Source: Spirochaetales bacterium
GTDB lineage: Bacteria > Spirochaetota > Spirochaetia > DSM-2461
Reading direction: 5' to 3'
Length of the DNA: 64,000 bases
Assembly (NCBI GenBank): GCA_016936555.1
Contig: JAFGXR010000028.1
Coordinates: 1-64,000, forward strand
Below are positions 1-9,572 of the stretch, piece by piece. Position 1 is the first letter of the stretch. Each line of letters begins with the position of its first letter. Both the position numbers and the translations under genes were made by a program. Below the pieces are notes generated by a model, which saw only the letters and a program-made list of their open reading frames with translations, was not told the DNA's origin and did no database searches.

Positions 1-141
1 GCACTTGAAGAAGTGGATTATATTTATATCGATTTTCCCGATAAACTTCCTCATCCTGTAAATGAGCTGTCCTTTGTAACAAGGGCTGTAAAAAAAGCCC
101 GGGAATACTCCGGGCTTCTTCAAAGGATACTGAATCAGTAA
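1..141 (+). CDS. 3' end of an unidentified protein (partial)
   Basis: The first 141 bases read as one open frame on the plus strand ending in TAA; the start lies outside the window. The 46 visible residues begin ALEEVDYIYIDFPDK and end LLQRILNQ, mixing acidic and aromatic residues with a basic helix-like tail. I do not recognise the family. It converges on lepA with 2 bases between the stops. Its last third also contains the hairpin and A-run that work as a terminator for lepA on the other strand, which constrains its codon choice (KKAREYSG). That it is coding is inferred only from the uninterrupted frame and the tail-to-tail fit with lepA. Confidence 0.55.
   Translation, partial: ALEEVDYIYIDFPDKLPHPVNELSFVTRAVKKAREYSGLLQRILNQ
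90..117 (-). terminator. Rho-independent terminator of lepA, inside the convergent gene
   Basis: Positions 95-102 and 110-117 form a perfect 8-bp stem (AAGCCCGG / CCGGGCTT) with a 7-base loop. Read on the minus strand it is followed by seven T (complement of 90-96). It lies 27 bases past the lepA stop and entirely inside the coding part of the plus-strand gene. Confidence 0.8.
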
Positions 142-143
142 GA

Positions 144-1952
144 TCAATCCTCGTCTGTCCGCAGAACGGCGAGAAAAGCCTCCTGCGGCAACTCGACGTT
201 TCCGACCATCTTCATTCGCTTCTTTCCTTCTTTCTGTTTTTCCAGAAGCTTTTTCTTTCTTGTAATATCACCACCATAACACTTGGCTGTTACATCTTTC
301 CTGAGTGCACTGATTGTCTCTCGGGCGACGATAGTATTTCCGATTGCGGCCTGAATGGGGATTTTAAACTGCTGTCTCGGAATCTCCCCTTTCAGCTTTT
401 TACAGACAGCCTTACCTCTGTCGTGAGCATTATCCTTAAAGACAAGCTGACTCAAGGCATCAACGACATCTCCATTGAGAAGTATATCGAGTTTTACTAG
501 AGACGTTTCCTTGAAACCGTGCAGTTCATAATCAAATGAGGCATATCCGCGGCTGATTGATTTCAATTTATCATAAAAATCGAAAAGAACTTCTGCCAGG
601 GGCATTTCATAAAAAATCTCTACCCGTTTTTCATCGAGATAATTCATTTCCTGCTGGATACCCCGTTTATTCATGCATAGAGTCATAATATTACCAAGGT
701 ATTCCGTGGGAGTAATAATAGCCGCTTTAATATAGGGTTCCTCTGCCTTTTCTATCGAACCGGGATCAGGATACTCGGCCGGATTATCAAGATAATAGGT
801 TTCCCCTTTCATATTGGTTAACCTGTACTGAACAGAAGGAGATGTCAGCACGATATTCAGCCCGAATTCTCTTTCCAGTCTGGCTTGTACAACTTCGAGA
901 TGAAGAAGCCCGAGAAAACCGCAGCGGAAACCGAATCCCAGAGCGGCGGAAGAGTCTTTCTCATAAATGAGTGACGCATCGTTGAGCTTGAGCTTATCAA
1001 TAGCGGTATGAAGCTCCTGATACTGATTGGTATCAATAGGATAAATAGAGGAGAAAACAACCGGTTTGACTTCACGGAATCCTTCGCAGGGCTCCGTACA
1101 GGGATTTTTTTTAAAAGTGACCGTATCGCCTACTCTGACATCGGTAATGTTTTTTATACCGGCAATAAAATATCCTACATCGCCGGCCTGCAGTTTTCCT
1201 GTTTTATCCAGTGTGATTTTAAATACGCCGACATCCTCTACTGTGTAGTCGGCGTTATTGGACATGAATTTAATATTATCTCCTTCTTTCAGTTCACCAT
1301 CAAACATACGAACATGTATAACTACACCGCGATAAGGATCATAATGGGAGTCGAAGATCAAGGCTTTTAAGGGCTTGCTTCTTTCACCCGATGGAGCGGG
1401 AATCCATTCCACAAGACCTTCCATCAATTCATCAATTCCGAGACCGGTCTTGGCGGAAATGGGAAAAGCCATATCGGAATCGAGTCCCAGATCGTGTTCA
1501 ATCTGATGCTTCACTCTTTCGAGATCGGCACTGGGAAGGTCCATTTTATTGATAACAGGAATAATTTCCAGATCATGCTCCATTGCCATAAACATATTGG
1601 ACAGCGTCTGGGCTTCTACTCCCTGAGTAGCATCAATGAGAAGAAGAGCTCCTTCACAGGAGGAAATGGCACGGGAGACTTCATAGGCAAAATCAACATG
1701 CCCCGGAGTATCGACAAGATTAAGTTCGTATTCCTTGCCGTTTTTGCTTTGAAAAGGGATGGTAACAGCCTGGGATTTTATAGTAATTCCTCTTTCCCTT
1801 TCGATATCCATGGAATCAAGCATCTGATTTTGAAAGTTACGATCATTCACGACATGAGTCTTCTGGAGAAACCGGTCTGCAAGAGTCGATTTCCCATGAT
1901 CGATATGGGCTATTATGCAAAAATTCCTTATATTGGACTGGTCTTTATTCAT
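144..1952 (-). CDS. lepA: Elongation factor 4 (LepA), ribosomal back-translocase GTPase
   Basis: 602 residues, the usual LepA length. The P-loop AHIDHGKST is near residue 16, with DTPGHVD (G3) and NKMD (G4) following; the C-terminal end has the LepA-specific KKLLEKQKEGKKRMK stretch. LepA binds the ribosome and can reverse EF-G translocation or assist initiation and assembly. The start ATG has no Shine-Dalgarno; the bases before it read TTCCTCCT, more like an anti-SD. A TTGATG-17-TATTAT promoter ends 7 bases before the ATG, so the transcript is probably leaderless. It is downstream of the signalling operon on the same strand but appears to have its own promoter. Terminator within the convergent gene at 90-117. 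Confidence 0.97.
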   Translation of the reverse strand: MNKDQSNIRNFCIIAHIDHGKSTLADRFLQKTHVVNDRNFQNQMLDSMDIERERGITIKSQAVTIPFQSKNGKEYELNLVDTPGHVDFAYEVSRAISSCEGALLLIDATQGVEAQTLSNMFMAMEHDLEIIPVINKMDLPSADLERVKHQIEHDLGLDSDMAFPISAKTGLGIDELMEGLVEWIPAPSGERSKPLKALIFDSHYDPYRGVVIHVRMFDGELKEGDNIKFMSNNADYTVEDVGVFKITLDKTGKLQAGDVGYFIAGIKNITDVRVGDTVTFKKNPCTEPCEGFREVKPVVFSSIYPIDTNQYQELHTAIDKLKLNDASLIYEKDSSAALGFGFRCGFLGLLHLEVVQARLEREFGLNIVLTSPSVQYRLTNMKGETYYLDNPAEYPDPGSIEKAEEPYIKAAIITPTEYLGNIMTLCMNKRGIQQEMNYLDEKRVEIFYEMPLAEVLFDFYDKLKSISRGYASFDYELHGFKETSLVKLDILLNGDVVDALSQLVFKDNAHDRGKAVCKKLKGEIPRQQFKIPIQAAIGNTIVARETISALRKDVTAKCYGGDITRKKKLLEKQKEGKKRMKMVGNVELPQEAFLAVLRTDED

Positions 1953-1959
1953 AGGAGGA

Positions 1960-1988
1960 ATAATATCTTAAGAAAGAGAAATCATCAA
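1960..1988 (-). promoter_or_regulatory. Sigma-70-type promoter of lepA, leaderless arrangement
   Basis: Minus strand TTGATG (1983-1988), 17-base spacer, TATTAT (1960-1965). Seven bases separate the -10 box from the ATG at 1952, so +1 falls on or next to the A of the start codon. It overlaps the end of the upstream histidine kinase gene. Confidence 0.6.
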
Positions 1989-3823
1989 TTACTGTCGAGA
2001 CACTTCCTGACAAGTACAGAAAAATCATCAGGGTCAAAAGGTTTCTGAATAAAGTGATCGAGTTTACTATTCCCCACATGGGCCGTAGATGTAAATATAG
2101 TTTTCAGAGATGGAGAAAAGATAGAGATCCTTTCGCTTAGTTCCTCACCGGAAATCAAAGGCATAAAAAGATCGGTTACCAGAAGATCAAAAGGCCTGTT
2201 CCGCTTCTCGCATAATAAAAGAGCCTCTCCGGCATATCCCGTATCAGTTACGTTATATTTTTTATTTCTGAGAATTCTTACCATAATGGAGCGGACAAAA
2301 TCATCCTCTTCAACAACCAGAACGGATTCATTGCCGAGATCGTTCACCGCAGATCGTTTCCCATCCGACTTTCCAGGATTTACCGATTCCTGTCGGGCAA
2401 AATACAAATCGAAAACGGTTCCGCTTCCAACGGAGCTTTTCAGGTCGATATAGCCTCCTGAATGCTGGATAATTCCATATACTGTTGAAAGGCCGAGCCC
2501 TATTCCTTTCCCCCCCTTGGTGGAAAAGAACGGTTCAAATATCATGGATTGAATTTCAGCAGGGATTCCGCTTCCATTATCTTCTACTGAAATTTTCACA
2601 TATATACCCGCCGGCAACTCTCCTGACCGGAGAAATGTTTTTCTATCAATCTGAACAACTTCAGTAGAAATTTTAATTTTACCGCTTCCGATTATGGCAT
2701 CCCGGGAATTCACAACAAGATTGATGAGAATCTGTTCCATCTGAACCGGATCAATACTGATTATAGTGTCCGAACCGGTAAGTCCGATTTCGAGTTCAAT
2801 TAAATCTGGTACCATCCTATCAAAAATCCGTTCCAGATCTATAATGATCGAATTAAGATCGATGTTCCTGGGATTATGCACCTGGTTCTCGGAAAATGTC
2901 AGAAGCTGTTTTGTCAACTTCACAGCCTTTTTGGATGTCTGCTGTATACCCTTTATATCATTTTCCAGAGAAGGTTCTGCGTCCATAAGCGCCGTATTAT
3001 CGAGAATCAGGGAACAGTAACCCATTATGACCGTCAGGAGATTATTAAAATCATGGGCGACTCCTCCGGCCAGTCTCCCGACAGCTTCCATTTTATGTGA
3101 TTCTCTTAACTGCGTTTCCAGATAGAGTTGGAGCGTTATATCAGAGAGGATACGGACGGAAGTCCCCTGATTTCTAAGATTACCTCTGAGGAAAGTCTGT
3201 TTGATTTCAAGAGTTCTAATATTTCCTTCGAAATCTCTGAAATCTCCCCGCTGTCTGTTAACGGAATAATCGAGGGGAAAAACTTCATCAAAAAGCCGAT
3301 TCGCAAAATCTCCCGGACCGGTAAGTTTATGTGAAGCGGGATTCATATACTTGATGATGTTTTCCTTATCACAGATTATAACAGCATCGTCTATACTATC
3401 GAATGTAGAAACGAATAGAGCCTCCCGTTCTTTCAGCTTTTCTTCAAGGTCGATGATATTCAATGCCATTTCTATGATAACGAGAAGCCGCCGTTTATCG
3501 TATGGCTTTATAATATAACCGTAAGGATAGGAATTCTTTGCTTTCTCCAGTGTGATTTTATCTGCATATGCCGTCAGGAAAATCACGGGAATATCATAGA
3601 GCTCTTTGATTTTCAAAGAGGAATCAAGACCATCCAGGATCCCTTTGATATTGATATCCATAAGAATCAGATCAGGTCGGGGATATTTTTCAAAATCGAG
3701 GAAGAGATCATCGCTGGACTGACAAACACGGTTTATCTCATATCCGGCATTTTCGAGGAGCATGGAAAGATCAAGCGAAACGATCGCCTCGTCTTCGACA
3801 ATGAGGATCGATTTTTTAGTCAT
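1985..3823 (-). CDS. Hybrid histidine kinase: receiver, PAS, HisKA/HATPase, receiver
   Basis: 612 residues, no membrane segment, so cytoplasmic. Order seen: N-terminal receiver (about 1-120, phospho-acceptor Asp in LILMDINIKG), PAS (about 130-235, VIICDKEN), dimerisation domain with phospho-His in AGGVAHDFNNLL (about 257), ATPase with N box NLVVNSRDAI, G1 DNGSGIP and G2 GIGLGLSTV (about 370-480), and a C-terminal receiver (Asp in LLVTDLFMP). The HisKA type resembles NtrB-like kinases. It follows the 133-residue receiver gene by 9 bases with no clear Shine-Dalgarno, so translational coupling is likely. The N-terminal receiver is similar to that of the kinase at 4215-5945. Signal and target are unknown; it probably acts in a phosphorelay with its operon neighbours. 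Confidence 0.9.
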   Translation of the reverse strand: MTKKSILIVEDEAIVSLDLSMLLENAGYEINRVCQSSDDLFLDFEKYPRPDLILMDINIKGILDGLDSSLKIKELYDIPVIFLTAYADKITLEKAKNSYPYGYIIKPYDKRRLLVIIEMALNIIDLEEKLKEREALFVSTFDSIDDAVIICDKENIIKYMNPASHKLTGPGDFANRLFDEVFPLDYSVNRQRGDFRDFEGNIRTLEIKQTFLRGNLRNQGTSVRILSDITLQLYLETQLRESHKMEAVGRLAGGVAHDFNNLLTVIMGYCSLILDNTALMDAEPSLENDIKGIQQTSKKAVKLTKQLLTFSENQVHNPRNIDLNSIIIDLERIFDRMVPDLIELEIGLTGSDTIISIDPVQMEQILINLVVNSRDAIIGSGKIKISTEVVQIDRKTFLRSGELPAGIYVKISVEDNGSGIPAEIQSMIFEPFFSTKGGKGIGLGLSTVYGIIQHSGGYIDLKSSVGSGTVFDLYFARQESVNPGKSDGKRSAVNDLGNESVLVVEEDDFVRSIMVRILRNKKYNVTDTGYAGEALLLCEKRNRPFDLLVTDLFMPLISGEELSERISIFSPSLKTIFTSTAHVGNSKLDHFIQKPFDPDDFSVLVRKCLDSN

Positions 3824-3832
3824 CGGAGTGTT

Positions 3833-4234
3833 CTATTGTTCTTCAAATCCCAGTTTTGCCATTTCCTGTTTTAATTGCGCGATTTCAACTGGTTTGACAA
3901 TATAAGATGAAGCTTCTCCTTTATTGTAAGCTGTCACAACATTTTTGGGATCTCCCAGTGCTGTGGTCATTATAACCTTCACACGGTCTACATCGGATAA
4001 ACCTATCTCTCTCTCGTATGCGCGGATCTGCTGCAGAGCTTCCTGACCATCCATCTCCGGCAGCATGATATCCATCATTATCAGATTATAGGGTGATTTT
4101 TCCTCCCATGCCATTTTAAAAGAGCTGAGCGCTTCCTCTCCATCGACAACGACATCACAATTGCCATAACCGGCAAGAAGCTTTTTCATAAGAACTCGAC
4201 TTCCAAAATCATCTTCAACTATAAGAATTCTCAT
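3833..4234 (-). CDS. Single-domain response regulator (CheY-like receiver)
   Basis: 133 residues forming one receiver domain: acidic pair EDD near the N-terminus, phospho-acceptor Asp in NLIMMDIMLPEMDG, switch Thr in MTTALG, and Lys in IVKPVE. There is no output domain, so it should act by protein contact or as a phosphorelay intermediate. The start is supported by GGAGGAG 6 bases before the ATG; the gene begins inside the last codons of the upstream kinase (20-base overlap), a sign of coupled translation. Lying between two receiver-containing kinases, it is a natural phosphate acceptor for one or both. That partnership is inference from gene order. Confidence 0.9.
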   Translation of the reverse strand: MRILIVEDDFGSRVLMKKLLAGYGNCDVVVDGEEALSSFKMAWEEKSPYNLIMMDIMLPEMDGQEALQQIRAYEREIGLSDVDRVKVIMTTALGDPKNVVTAYNKGEASSYIVKPVEIAQLKQEMAKLGFEEQ

Positions 4235-5945
4235 AAACTCCTCCTGCGGAACTGACTGTGTGCGATGTCAATTCCATGAAAATCTTATCTAATTTCTCTT
4301 TATTTTTCAATTTAACCGCAGCTGATAACCTGAAAAGCGCTTCCGATTCGAAATTCAGTTCAACTATCCTGTAGTCTTCCCGGAATTTCCGGATAAGCCT
4401 GTTACAGGAATCATAATCTTTACTTTCGAAAAGTTTCCTGACCTCTTCAACCAGAAATAGAAGCTCTTTTTCCAGTTTACTGGGGTCTCGTGAAGTATGT
4501 CCTACGGGATCGTGGATATTTTCAACGCTTTTCTGGTCAGAACTGATTTCAACAGGAAGACGGATTGTAAAGGAACTGCCTTGGGAGAATTCACTCTCCA
4601 CTTCAAGAGTCCCTTTTAACAGTTGAACCAATTTATTCACCAGAGTTAATCCTACTCCGACTCCTCCGTAGTATCTTGTTCTTGAACCGTCTACCTGAGT
4701 AAAAAGCTGAAAAATTTTTTCTTTCTGCTCTTCCGACAGCCCTATTCCCGTATCGACAAACTGGAGGATGAGAGCCTCGTCATCAACCTGAGCCGCTACC
4801 TGTATCAAACCTTTTTTTGTAAATTTCAAGGCATTGCTGAGCAGACAGGATATAATATCGCGGATTTTATTCTTATCGGAAATAATGATCGGCAATTCGC
4901 CCATCAGGACATTGAGTTCAATCGATTTCACTTCCGCCTGCTCTCTGAAAGTAGAGACGACATCTTCAATCAGAGACGTTATGGAAAAGCGGCTCTTCCG
5001 GATTGTAACTTCTCCCCTGTCAATCTCCGCCAACTCCAGAAGATCGTTGACCTGTTTCAAAAGAGAACCTGCGGCTTTGCCTATCAGATCATGCATTTCC
5101 CGGATCTCACTGTCTGATGACAACTCGGCAATAATGCTGTTCATACCTATAATCGTATTAAGAGGTGTCCTGAGCTCATGGGTAATATTTGCCAGGAAAT
5201 CATTTTTGGCACGGCTGGAATCTTCAGCTGCACGGCGAGCTTTTTCCAGACCGATTTCATAGGCGACTTGCCTGGTGATATCATGAATGAAATGAACCAT
5301 TCCCAGTTTCTGGTCACCATCGAAGATTTCAGTTCCGGAATAATCGATCTCGATTTCCCTCTCGCCCTTGAGGAATCTACTTCGCCCTTTCTCCGTTGAG
5401 ACAAATTCACCGATGTCAAAGACTTCTCCAGGCGATAAATTGAAGTCCATTAACTCACCGGCTTTTTTATTGAAAAAGACAACGCGTTTTTCTTCTGTAA
5501 CTGTGATAACGGCGTCATTCATATTATTGAGAGTACTGTATAACCAGTTACTGTTATCCTGAATTTTTTTCCTGACATCGTCCCGCTTGATTGCAAGTTC
5601 TATAGTTACAAGAAGTTCCCCTTCCCGGAACGGTTTCAGGATGTAACCCGACGCATCGGATATTCTGGCTTTTTTCATCGTTTTCTCATCTGCAAAAGCA
5701 GTGAGAAAAATAATGGGGCTGTCTACATCTCTCCTTATGAGCGAAGCTGTTTCAATACCATCCATCGAACCTTTCAGATTGATGTCCATCAGAATCAGGT
5801 CGGGAGTGGCTTCTTTGGCCCGTTCAATAGCACGGCTGCCTGTTGAAACTATATCGACGACCTGGTAGCCATGAGCCTCCAGTCTTGTCTGTATATCGAG
5901 AGCGACAATACTTTCATCTTCGACTATAAGAATCCGCTTATCCAA
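4215..5945 (-). CDS. Receiver-PAS-histidine kinase with helical C-terminal extension
   Basis: 576 residues, soluble. Receiver at about 1-120 (Asp in LILMDINLKGSMDG), PAS at about 130-225 (AVITVTEEKRVVFFN), HisKA with phospho-His in FLANITHELRTPLN (about 255), HATPase with N box LLSNALKF, G1 DTGIGLS and G2 GVGVGLTLV (about 350-475). About 90 further residues are helical and charged (KELLFLVEEVRKLFESKDY) and may be a degenerate Hpt-like or dimerisation segment; no clear phospho-His was seen there. The start is TTG at 5945. The 13 bases between it and the upstream cheY stop contain an AAGGTT-GG-AACCTT inverted repeat and only a weak ribosome site. Cotranscribed with the chemotaxis genes. Confidence 0.9.
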   Translation of the reverse strand: MDKRILIVEDESIVALDIQTRLEAHGYQVVDIVSTGSRAIERAKEATPDLILMDINLKGSMDGIETASLIRRDVDSPIIFLTAFADEKTMKKARISDASGYILKPFREGELLVTIELAIKRDDVRKKIQDNSNWLYSTLNNMNDAVITVTEEKRVVFFNKKAGELMDFNLSPGEVFDIGEFVSTEKGRSRFLKGEREIEIDYSGTEIFDGDQKLGMVHFIHDITRQVAYEIGLEKARRAAEDSSRAKNDFLANITHELRTPLNTIIGMNSIIAELSSDSEIREMHDLIGKAAGSLLKQVNDLLELAEIDRGEVTIRKSRFSITSLIEDVVSTFREQAEVKSIELNVLMGELPIIISDKNKIRDIISCLLSNALKFTKKGLIQVAAQVDDEALILQFVDTGIGLSEEQKEKIFQLFTQVDGSRTRYYGGVGVGLTLVNKLVQLLKGTLEVESEFSQGSSFTIRLPVEISSDQKSVENIHDPVGHTSRDPSKLEKELLFLVEEVRKLFESKDYDSCNRLIRKFREDYRIVELNFESEALFRLSAAVKLKNKEKLDKIFMELTSHTVSSAGGVYENSYS

Positions 5946-5957
5946 AAGGTTCCAACC

Positions 5958-6323
5958 TTACCCGAGAAGTTTTTTGACCACAGCCAGGAGCTTTTCAGAA
6001 GTAAAGGGCTTTACAATCCAGCCTGTTGCTCCCGCAGCTTTCCCTTCTTCCATTTTACTTGACTGGGACTCAGTAGTCAGGATAATGATGGGAATAAACC
6101 GGAAGTCAGCCAGTTCCCTGATTTTGGAAACCATAGTAATCCCATCCATATTAGGCATATTAACATCGGATACAACCATATCTACAGCTGATCCTTTGAT
6201 TTTTTCCAATCCTTCAGCTCCGTCAGCTGCTTCTATTGTTTCAAAGCCTTCCTGCTGCAGAACAAAAGTCACACTCTGTCGAATCGCTGCCGAATCATCT
6301 ACAACCAGTATTTTTTTTGCCAC
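5958..6323 (-). CDS. cheY: CheY-like response regulator
   Basis: 121 residues, a compact receiver: DD pair in ILVVDDSAAIRQ, phospho-Asp in MVVSDVNMPNMDG, Thr in ILTTES, Lys in IVKPFTSEKL. This is typical of CheY proteins encoded next to cheA/cheB. It would be phosphorylated by CheA; whether it binds the flagellar switch or serves the two nearby hybrid kinases cannot be told from sequence. It lies 28 bases after cheB, and the start follows AAGGAGA at good spacing. The gene symbol is by domain and context. Confidence 0.85.
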   Translation of the reverse strand: MAKKILVVDDSAAIRQSVTFVLQQEGFETIEAADGAEGLEKIKGSAVDMVVSDVNMPNMDGITMVSKIRELADFRFIPIIILTTESQSSKMEEGKAAGATGWIVKPFTSEKLLAVVKKLLG

Positions 6324-6351
6324 GTTAATCTCCTTAATCGGGTAAAAATTA

Positions 6352-7434
6352 TTATTTCGCCGCCTTTAAAGCCGCTGCTGCTATCTGTTCCAGCGGGATG
6401 ATCAAATCAACACATCCTCTTTTAATCGCTTCATTGGGCATACCGAATACGACACAGCTCTTCTCGTCCTGAGCGATATTATAGGCACCGGTTTCCTTCA
6501 TTTCTTTCATTCCCCGCGCACCGTCGTCTCCCATTCCAGTCATTATAATGCCCACAGCATTCTTTCCGACAAAACGGGAAGCCGACCGGAACAGGACATC
6601 AACAGAAGGCCGGTGACGGCAGACAAGAGGTCCGTCTTTCACTTCGACATAATATCTGGCACCGCTTCTCTTTAACAGACAGTGCTTATTTCCCGGTGCA
6701 ATTAGAGCACGCCCTCTTATGACTGAATCATTATCCGACGCTTCTTTAATTTCAAGATCGCAGATGCTGTTCAGACGCTGGGCGAATGCTTTGGTAAAGT
6801 TTTCCGGCATATGCTGCACAATGACAATTCCCGGAGCATCTATAGGCATTGATTCGAGAAATACCTTAAGAGCCTCGGTTCCACCGGTAGAAGCACCGAC
6901 AACGATAATCTTTTCCGTCGTATCGATGTGGGTGGGGCCTACAGCTTTCGGCAAAACGACATCTGCAGAAAGTTTGGGTTGAACTTCACGCCTTACAGTT
7001 GCAGGTCTGGCAGCTCCTTTTTTTATTTTCGCTATCGACGCGGCTTTGACAGCATCGATTAACCTGACTTTTGAATCCTCCAGAAATTGCTTCGTCCCCA
7101 TCTTGGGTTTCTGAATGATGTCAACGGCACCATATTCCAGGGCATTCAAAGCATTGTCTGAGCCTTCCTCGCTTTTACTTGAACAAATTATAACCGGAAT
7201 TGGATTTTCAGACATTATCTTTTTCAGAAAAGTCAGGCCATCCATTCTCGGCATTTCAATATCGAGAGTGATAACATCGGGCTTATCGGCTTCAAGCCTT
7301 TTTAAAGCAATCAGCGGATCAGCAGCGACTCCGACGACTTCTATACTGCGGTCCTCTTCAAATATCTGTTTCAGAGTTTGTCTTACAACGGCAGAATCAT
7401 CGACAATCAGAACTCTGATTTTGGATGAACTCAT
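6352..7434 (-). CDS. cheB: Protein-glutamate methylesterase CheB
   Basis: 360 residues from the ATG at 7434, preceded by GGAGGAG at 7 bases; an upstream in-frame ATG at 7479 has no such site and would overlap cheA. Receiver at about 1-120 (Asp in [13 protein letters not shown]), a Lys/Ala/Arg-rich linker, then the methylesterase domain with the Ser-His-Asp triad in [22 protein letters not shown] and [10 protein letters not shown]. CheB removes methyl groups from chemoreceptor glutamates for adaptation when phosphorylated by CheA. It starts 13 bases after cheA. No cheR, cheW or receptor gene is in the window, so the rest of the system is elsewhere. Confidence 0.96.
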   Translation of the reverse strand: MSSSKIRVLIVDDSAVVRQTLKQIFEEDRSIEVVGVAADPLIALKRLEADKPDVITLDIEMPRMDGLTFLKKIMSENPIPVIICSSKSEEGSDNALNALEYGAVDIIQKPKMGTKQFLEDSKVRLIDAVKAASIAKIKKGAARPATVRREVQPKLSADVVLPKAVGPTHIDTTEKIIVVGASTGGTEALKVFLESMPIDAPGIVIVQHMPENFTKAFAQRLNSICDLEIKEASDNDSVIRGRALIAPGNKHCLLKRSGARYYVEVKDGPLVCRHRPSVDVLFRSASRFVGKNAVGIIMTGMGDDGARGMKEMKETGAYNIAQDEKSCVVFGMPNEAIKRGCVDLIIPLEQIAAAALKAAK

Positions 7435-7447
7435 CGGCTCTCCTCCT

Positions 7448-9568
7448 TCAGGTAAGAAGCTTCTCTTCTTTCTGGACAATCTGTGTAATTTTCAAGACGT
7501 CCAGAATCAGTGCTATGGAACCATCTCCGAGAATAGTACCGCCCGACAATCCCTCGACATCCTTGTATATGGATCCAAGGGTTTTAATAACAGTCTGATA
7601 ATCACCGATAACTTCATCGACAATAAAACCGATTCTATGGTCATGGGTATTCACAACAATTAATTGCTCGATTTCAGGCTGATCCCCTTTAATATCAAAA
7701 AAGTCGCGCAGCCGGATAAAGGGAAGAATCTCGCCGCGAACACTGGCGATATTCTGTTTGCCATTCTCATGTTCTCCCTGAATATGCTCAACACATTCCT
7801 CCACGACAGAAAGGGGAAAGACATAAAATTCATCATCAATCTGGACAAGGAGCCCTTCGATAATAGCCAGTGTCAACGGCAGCTTAAGCTCTATTGCCGT
7901 GCCTTTGCCCGCTTCACTGCTGATAGAAACCATTCCGCCGAGGGTTTCTATCTCTTTACGGACGACATCCATGCCGACTCCTCTTCCGGACACTTTTGTT
8001 ATGGTAGAACTCGTTGAAAAACCGGCGGCAAAAATCAGTTTGAACAGCTCGGATTCGGGAAGATCTTCGTCGGGAAGTATCAGACCCTTATCAATGGCCT
8101 TTCTTCTTATTCGTACCGTATCAAGACCCGCTCCGTCATCGGCAACAGTTATAATGACACTGGCACCGGAATGACGGGCTGAAAGAGTGATTGTTCCTCC
8201 AGCCGGTTTTCCCGCGGCGATTCTCTCCTCAGGAGATTCAATACCGTGATCGATGGAGTTTCTGATCAAGTGGACCAGAGGATCGTTCAGTTTTTCAATA
8301 ACTGTTTTATCGAGCTCCGTTTCTCCTCCAACAGTAACGAGGGCGATTCCCTTTCCAAGATCCGCGGAGAGATCGCGGACGAGTCGTTTGAATTTACTGA
8401 AAGTCGTGCCGATAGGTAACATACGCATGCTCATGGAATTGTCTCTGAGCTCAGCCGTCAGTCTCTCAAGCTGCTCTGAAATCGAAATAATGGAAGCATC
8501 CTGTTTATGAGATGCCAGTTCGGACAAATGCGCCTGTACAGTTACCATTTCGCCGACCAGATCGACAAGCTCGTCGAGTTTGACAGAATCAACACGAACG
8601 CTTCCGCTTGTGGTAATAGTTTTCTTTCTTTCCATAAGAGTGTTTATCTGTTGCTGTTCCTCCAGAGCTGAGTCCAACTGAGGTTTAGTGACGAGATTAT
8701 TCTCTATAAGTACTTCTCCGACTTTTTTCTGACTGGTCAGAATTTTATTGATATCTTCAGATTTGACAATGCCTCTATCAACGAGGATCTCTCCGATTTT
8801 TTTACCGCTTTCATCATGGCTGTCGGAAATAGCAGTAATTCTCACTTCCGCAGAACTTTCGACAAAAATAAATACATCCCGGATCTCCTCTTCCGGTGTC
8901 GTCGTCGATAGAATTATTTCCCAGGAAGTATAATTGAACTCGGGATTGATAGCTGTTAACGACGGGATTTCCTCTTTAACGGCAATGATCGATATTTCAC
9001 CCAGTTCCCGCAATTCAGCCAGAAGAAGCAGAGGGTTTGTTCCGGAGAGGAAAATATTGTTTTCCGGGCAGAAAATAATCCGGTAAGTAATCAGTTCATC
9101 TGATATGTAGGGATCGGATTCATCGGCATGCTTGTCATCGGACCTATAAGGAACTTCCGAAACATCATGACTCTTCACTTCAGACAAATCACTATTCTGT
9201 TTACGGACTTCAGCCTTGAAAGCAGCGAGCAGAGTATTGACTTCTTCGTTAAGTTTTTTTGAAGAGTCTTCAAGCATTATTCTGATATAATCCCGTGACG
9301 TGAGTGTCATATCGATCAGTTCTTTAGTCACCGAGAGTTTTCCGGCCCTAAGGAGATCCATAATGTTTTCGACCTCATGAGTAAAAAGAGAAATATCATC
9401 AAAACCAAACATAGCGGCAGAACCCTTAATCGTATGCATGATTCTGAAAACCGATGAAATGGTTTCCGGATCATCCGGTTCCTCTTCAAGTCTCAGTAAA
9501 GCGTCTTCAAGTTCAATAAGAAGTTCAAAGGCTTCCTCTCTGAATGCCTCTTTAAATTGATCTACCAT
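7448..9568 (-). CDS. cheA: Chemotaxis histidine kinase CheA with unusual middle segment
   Basis: 706 residues from the ATG at 9568, which has AAGGGG 9 bases upstream; a GTG at 9586 is a less likely start. P1 Hpt domain with phospho-His in [13 protein letters not shown] (about 45), a P2-like segment (about 165-270), then about 60 residues resembling the paired-helix N-terminal domain of type II/MshE ATPases ([32 protein letters not shown]), dimerisation P3 ([12 protein letters not shown]), kinase P4 (N box [13 protein letters not shown]1 DDGAGLD, G2 [10 protein letters not shown]) and CheW-like P5. It phosphorylates CheY and CheB. It follows the STAS gene by 4 bases. The extra MshEN-like pair is the odd feature. 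Confidence 0.95.
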   Translation of the reverse strand: MVDQFKEAFREEAFELLIELEDALLRLEEEPDDPETISSVFRIMHTIKGSAAMFGFDDISLFTHEVENIMDLLRAGKLSVTKELIDMTLTSRDYIRIMLEDSSKKLNEEVNTLLAAFKAEVRKQNSDLSEVKSHDVSEVPYRSDDKHADESDPYISDELITYRIIFCPENNIFLSGTNPLLLLAELRELGEISIIAVKEEIPSLTAINPEFNYTSWEIILSTTTPEEEIRDVFIFVESSAEVRITAISDSHDESGKKIGEILVDRGIVKSEDINKILTSQKKVGEVLIENNLVTKPQLDSALEEQQQINTLMERKKTITTSGSVRVDSVKLDELVDLVGEMVTVQAHLSELASHKQDASIISISEQLERLTAELRDNSMSMRMLPIGTTFSKFKRLVRDLSADLGKGIALVTVGGETELDKTVIEKLNDPLVHLIRNSIDHGIESPEERIAAGKPAGGTITLSARHSGASVIITVADDGAGLDTVRIRRKAIDKGLILPDEDLPESELFKLIFAAGFSTSSTITKVSGRGVGMDVVRKEIETLGGMVSISSEAGKGTAIELKLPLTLAIIEGLLVQIDDEFYVFPLSVVEECVEHIQGEHENGKQNIASVRGEILPFIRLRDFFDIKGDQPEIEQLIVVNTHDHRIGFIVDEVIGDYQTVIKTLGSIYKDVEGLSGGTILGDGSIALILDVLKITQIVQKEEKLLT

Positions 9569-9572
9569 AGCC

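Noticed and set aside
5944-5958. AAGGTT-GG-AACCTT repeat between cheY and the kinase as a terminator
   Set aside because: The 2-base loop cannot close properly and no T-run follows; it is probably chance or a weak translation element.
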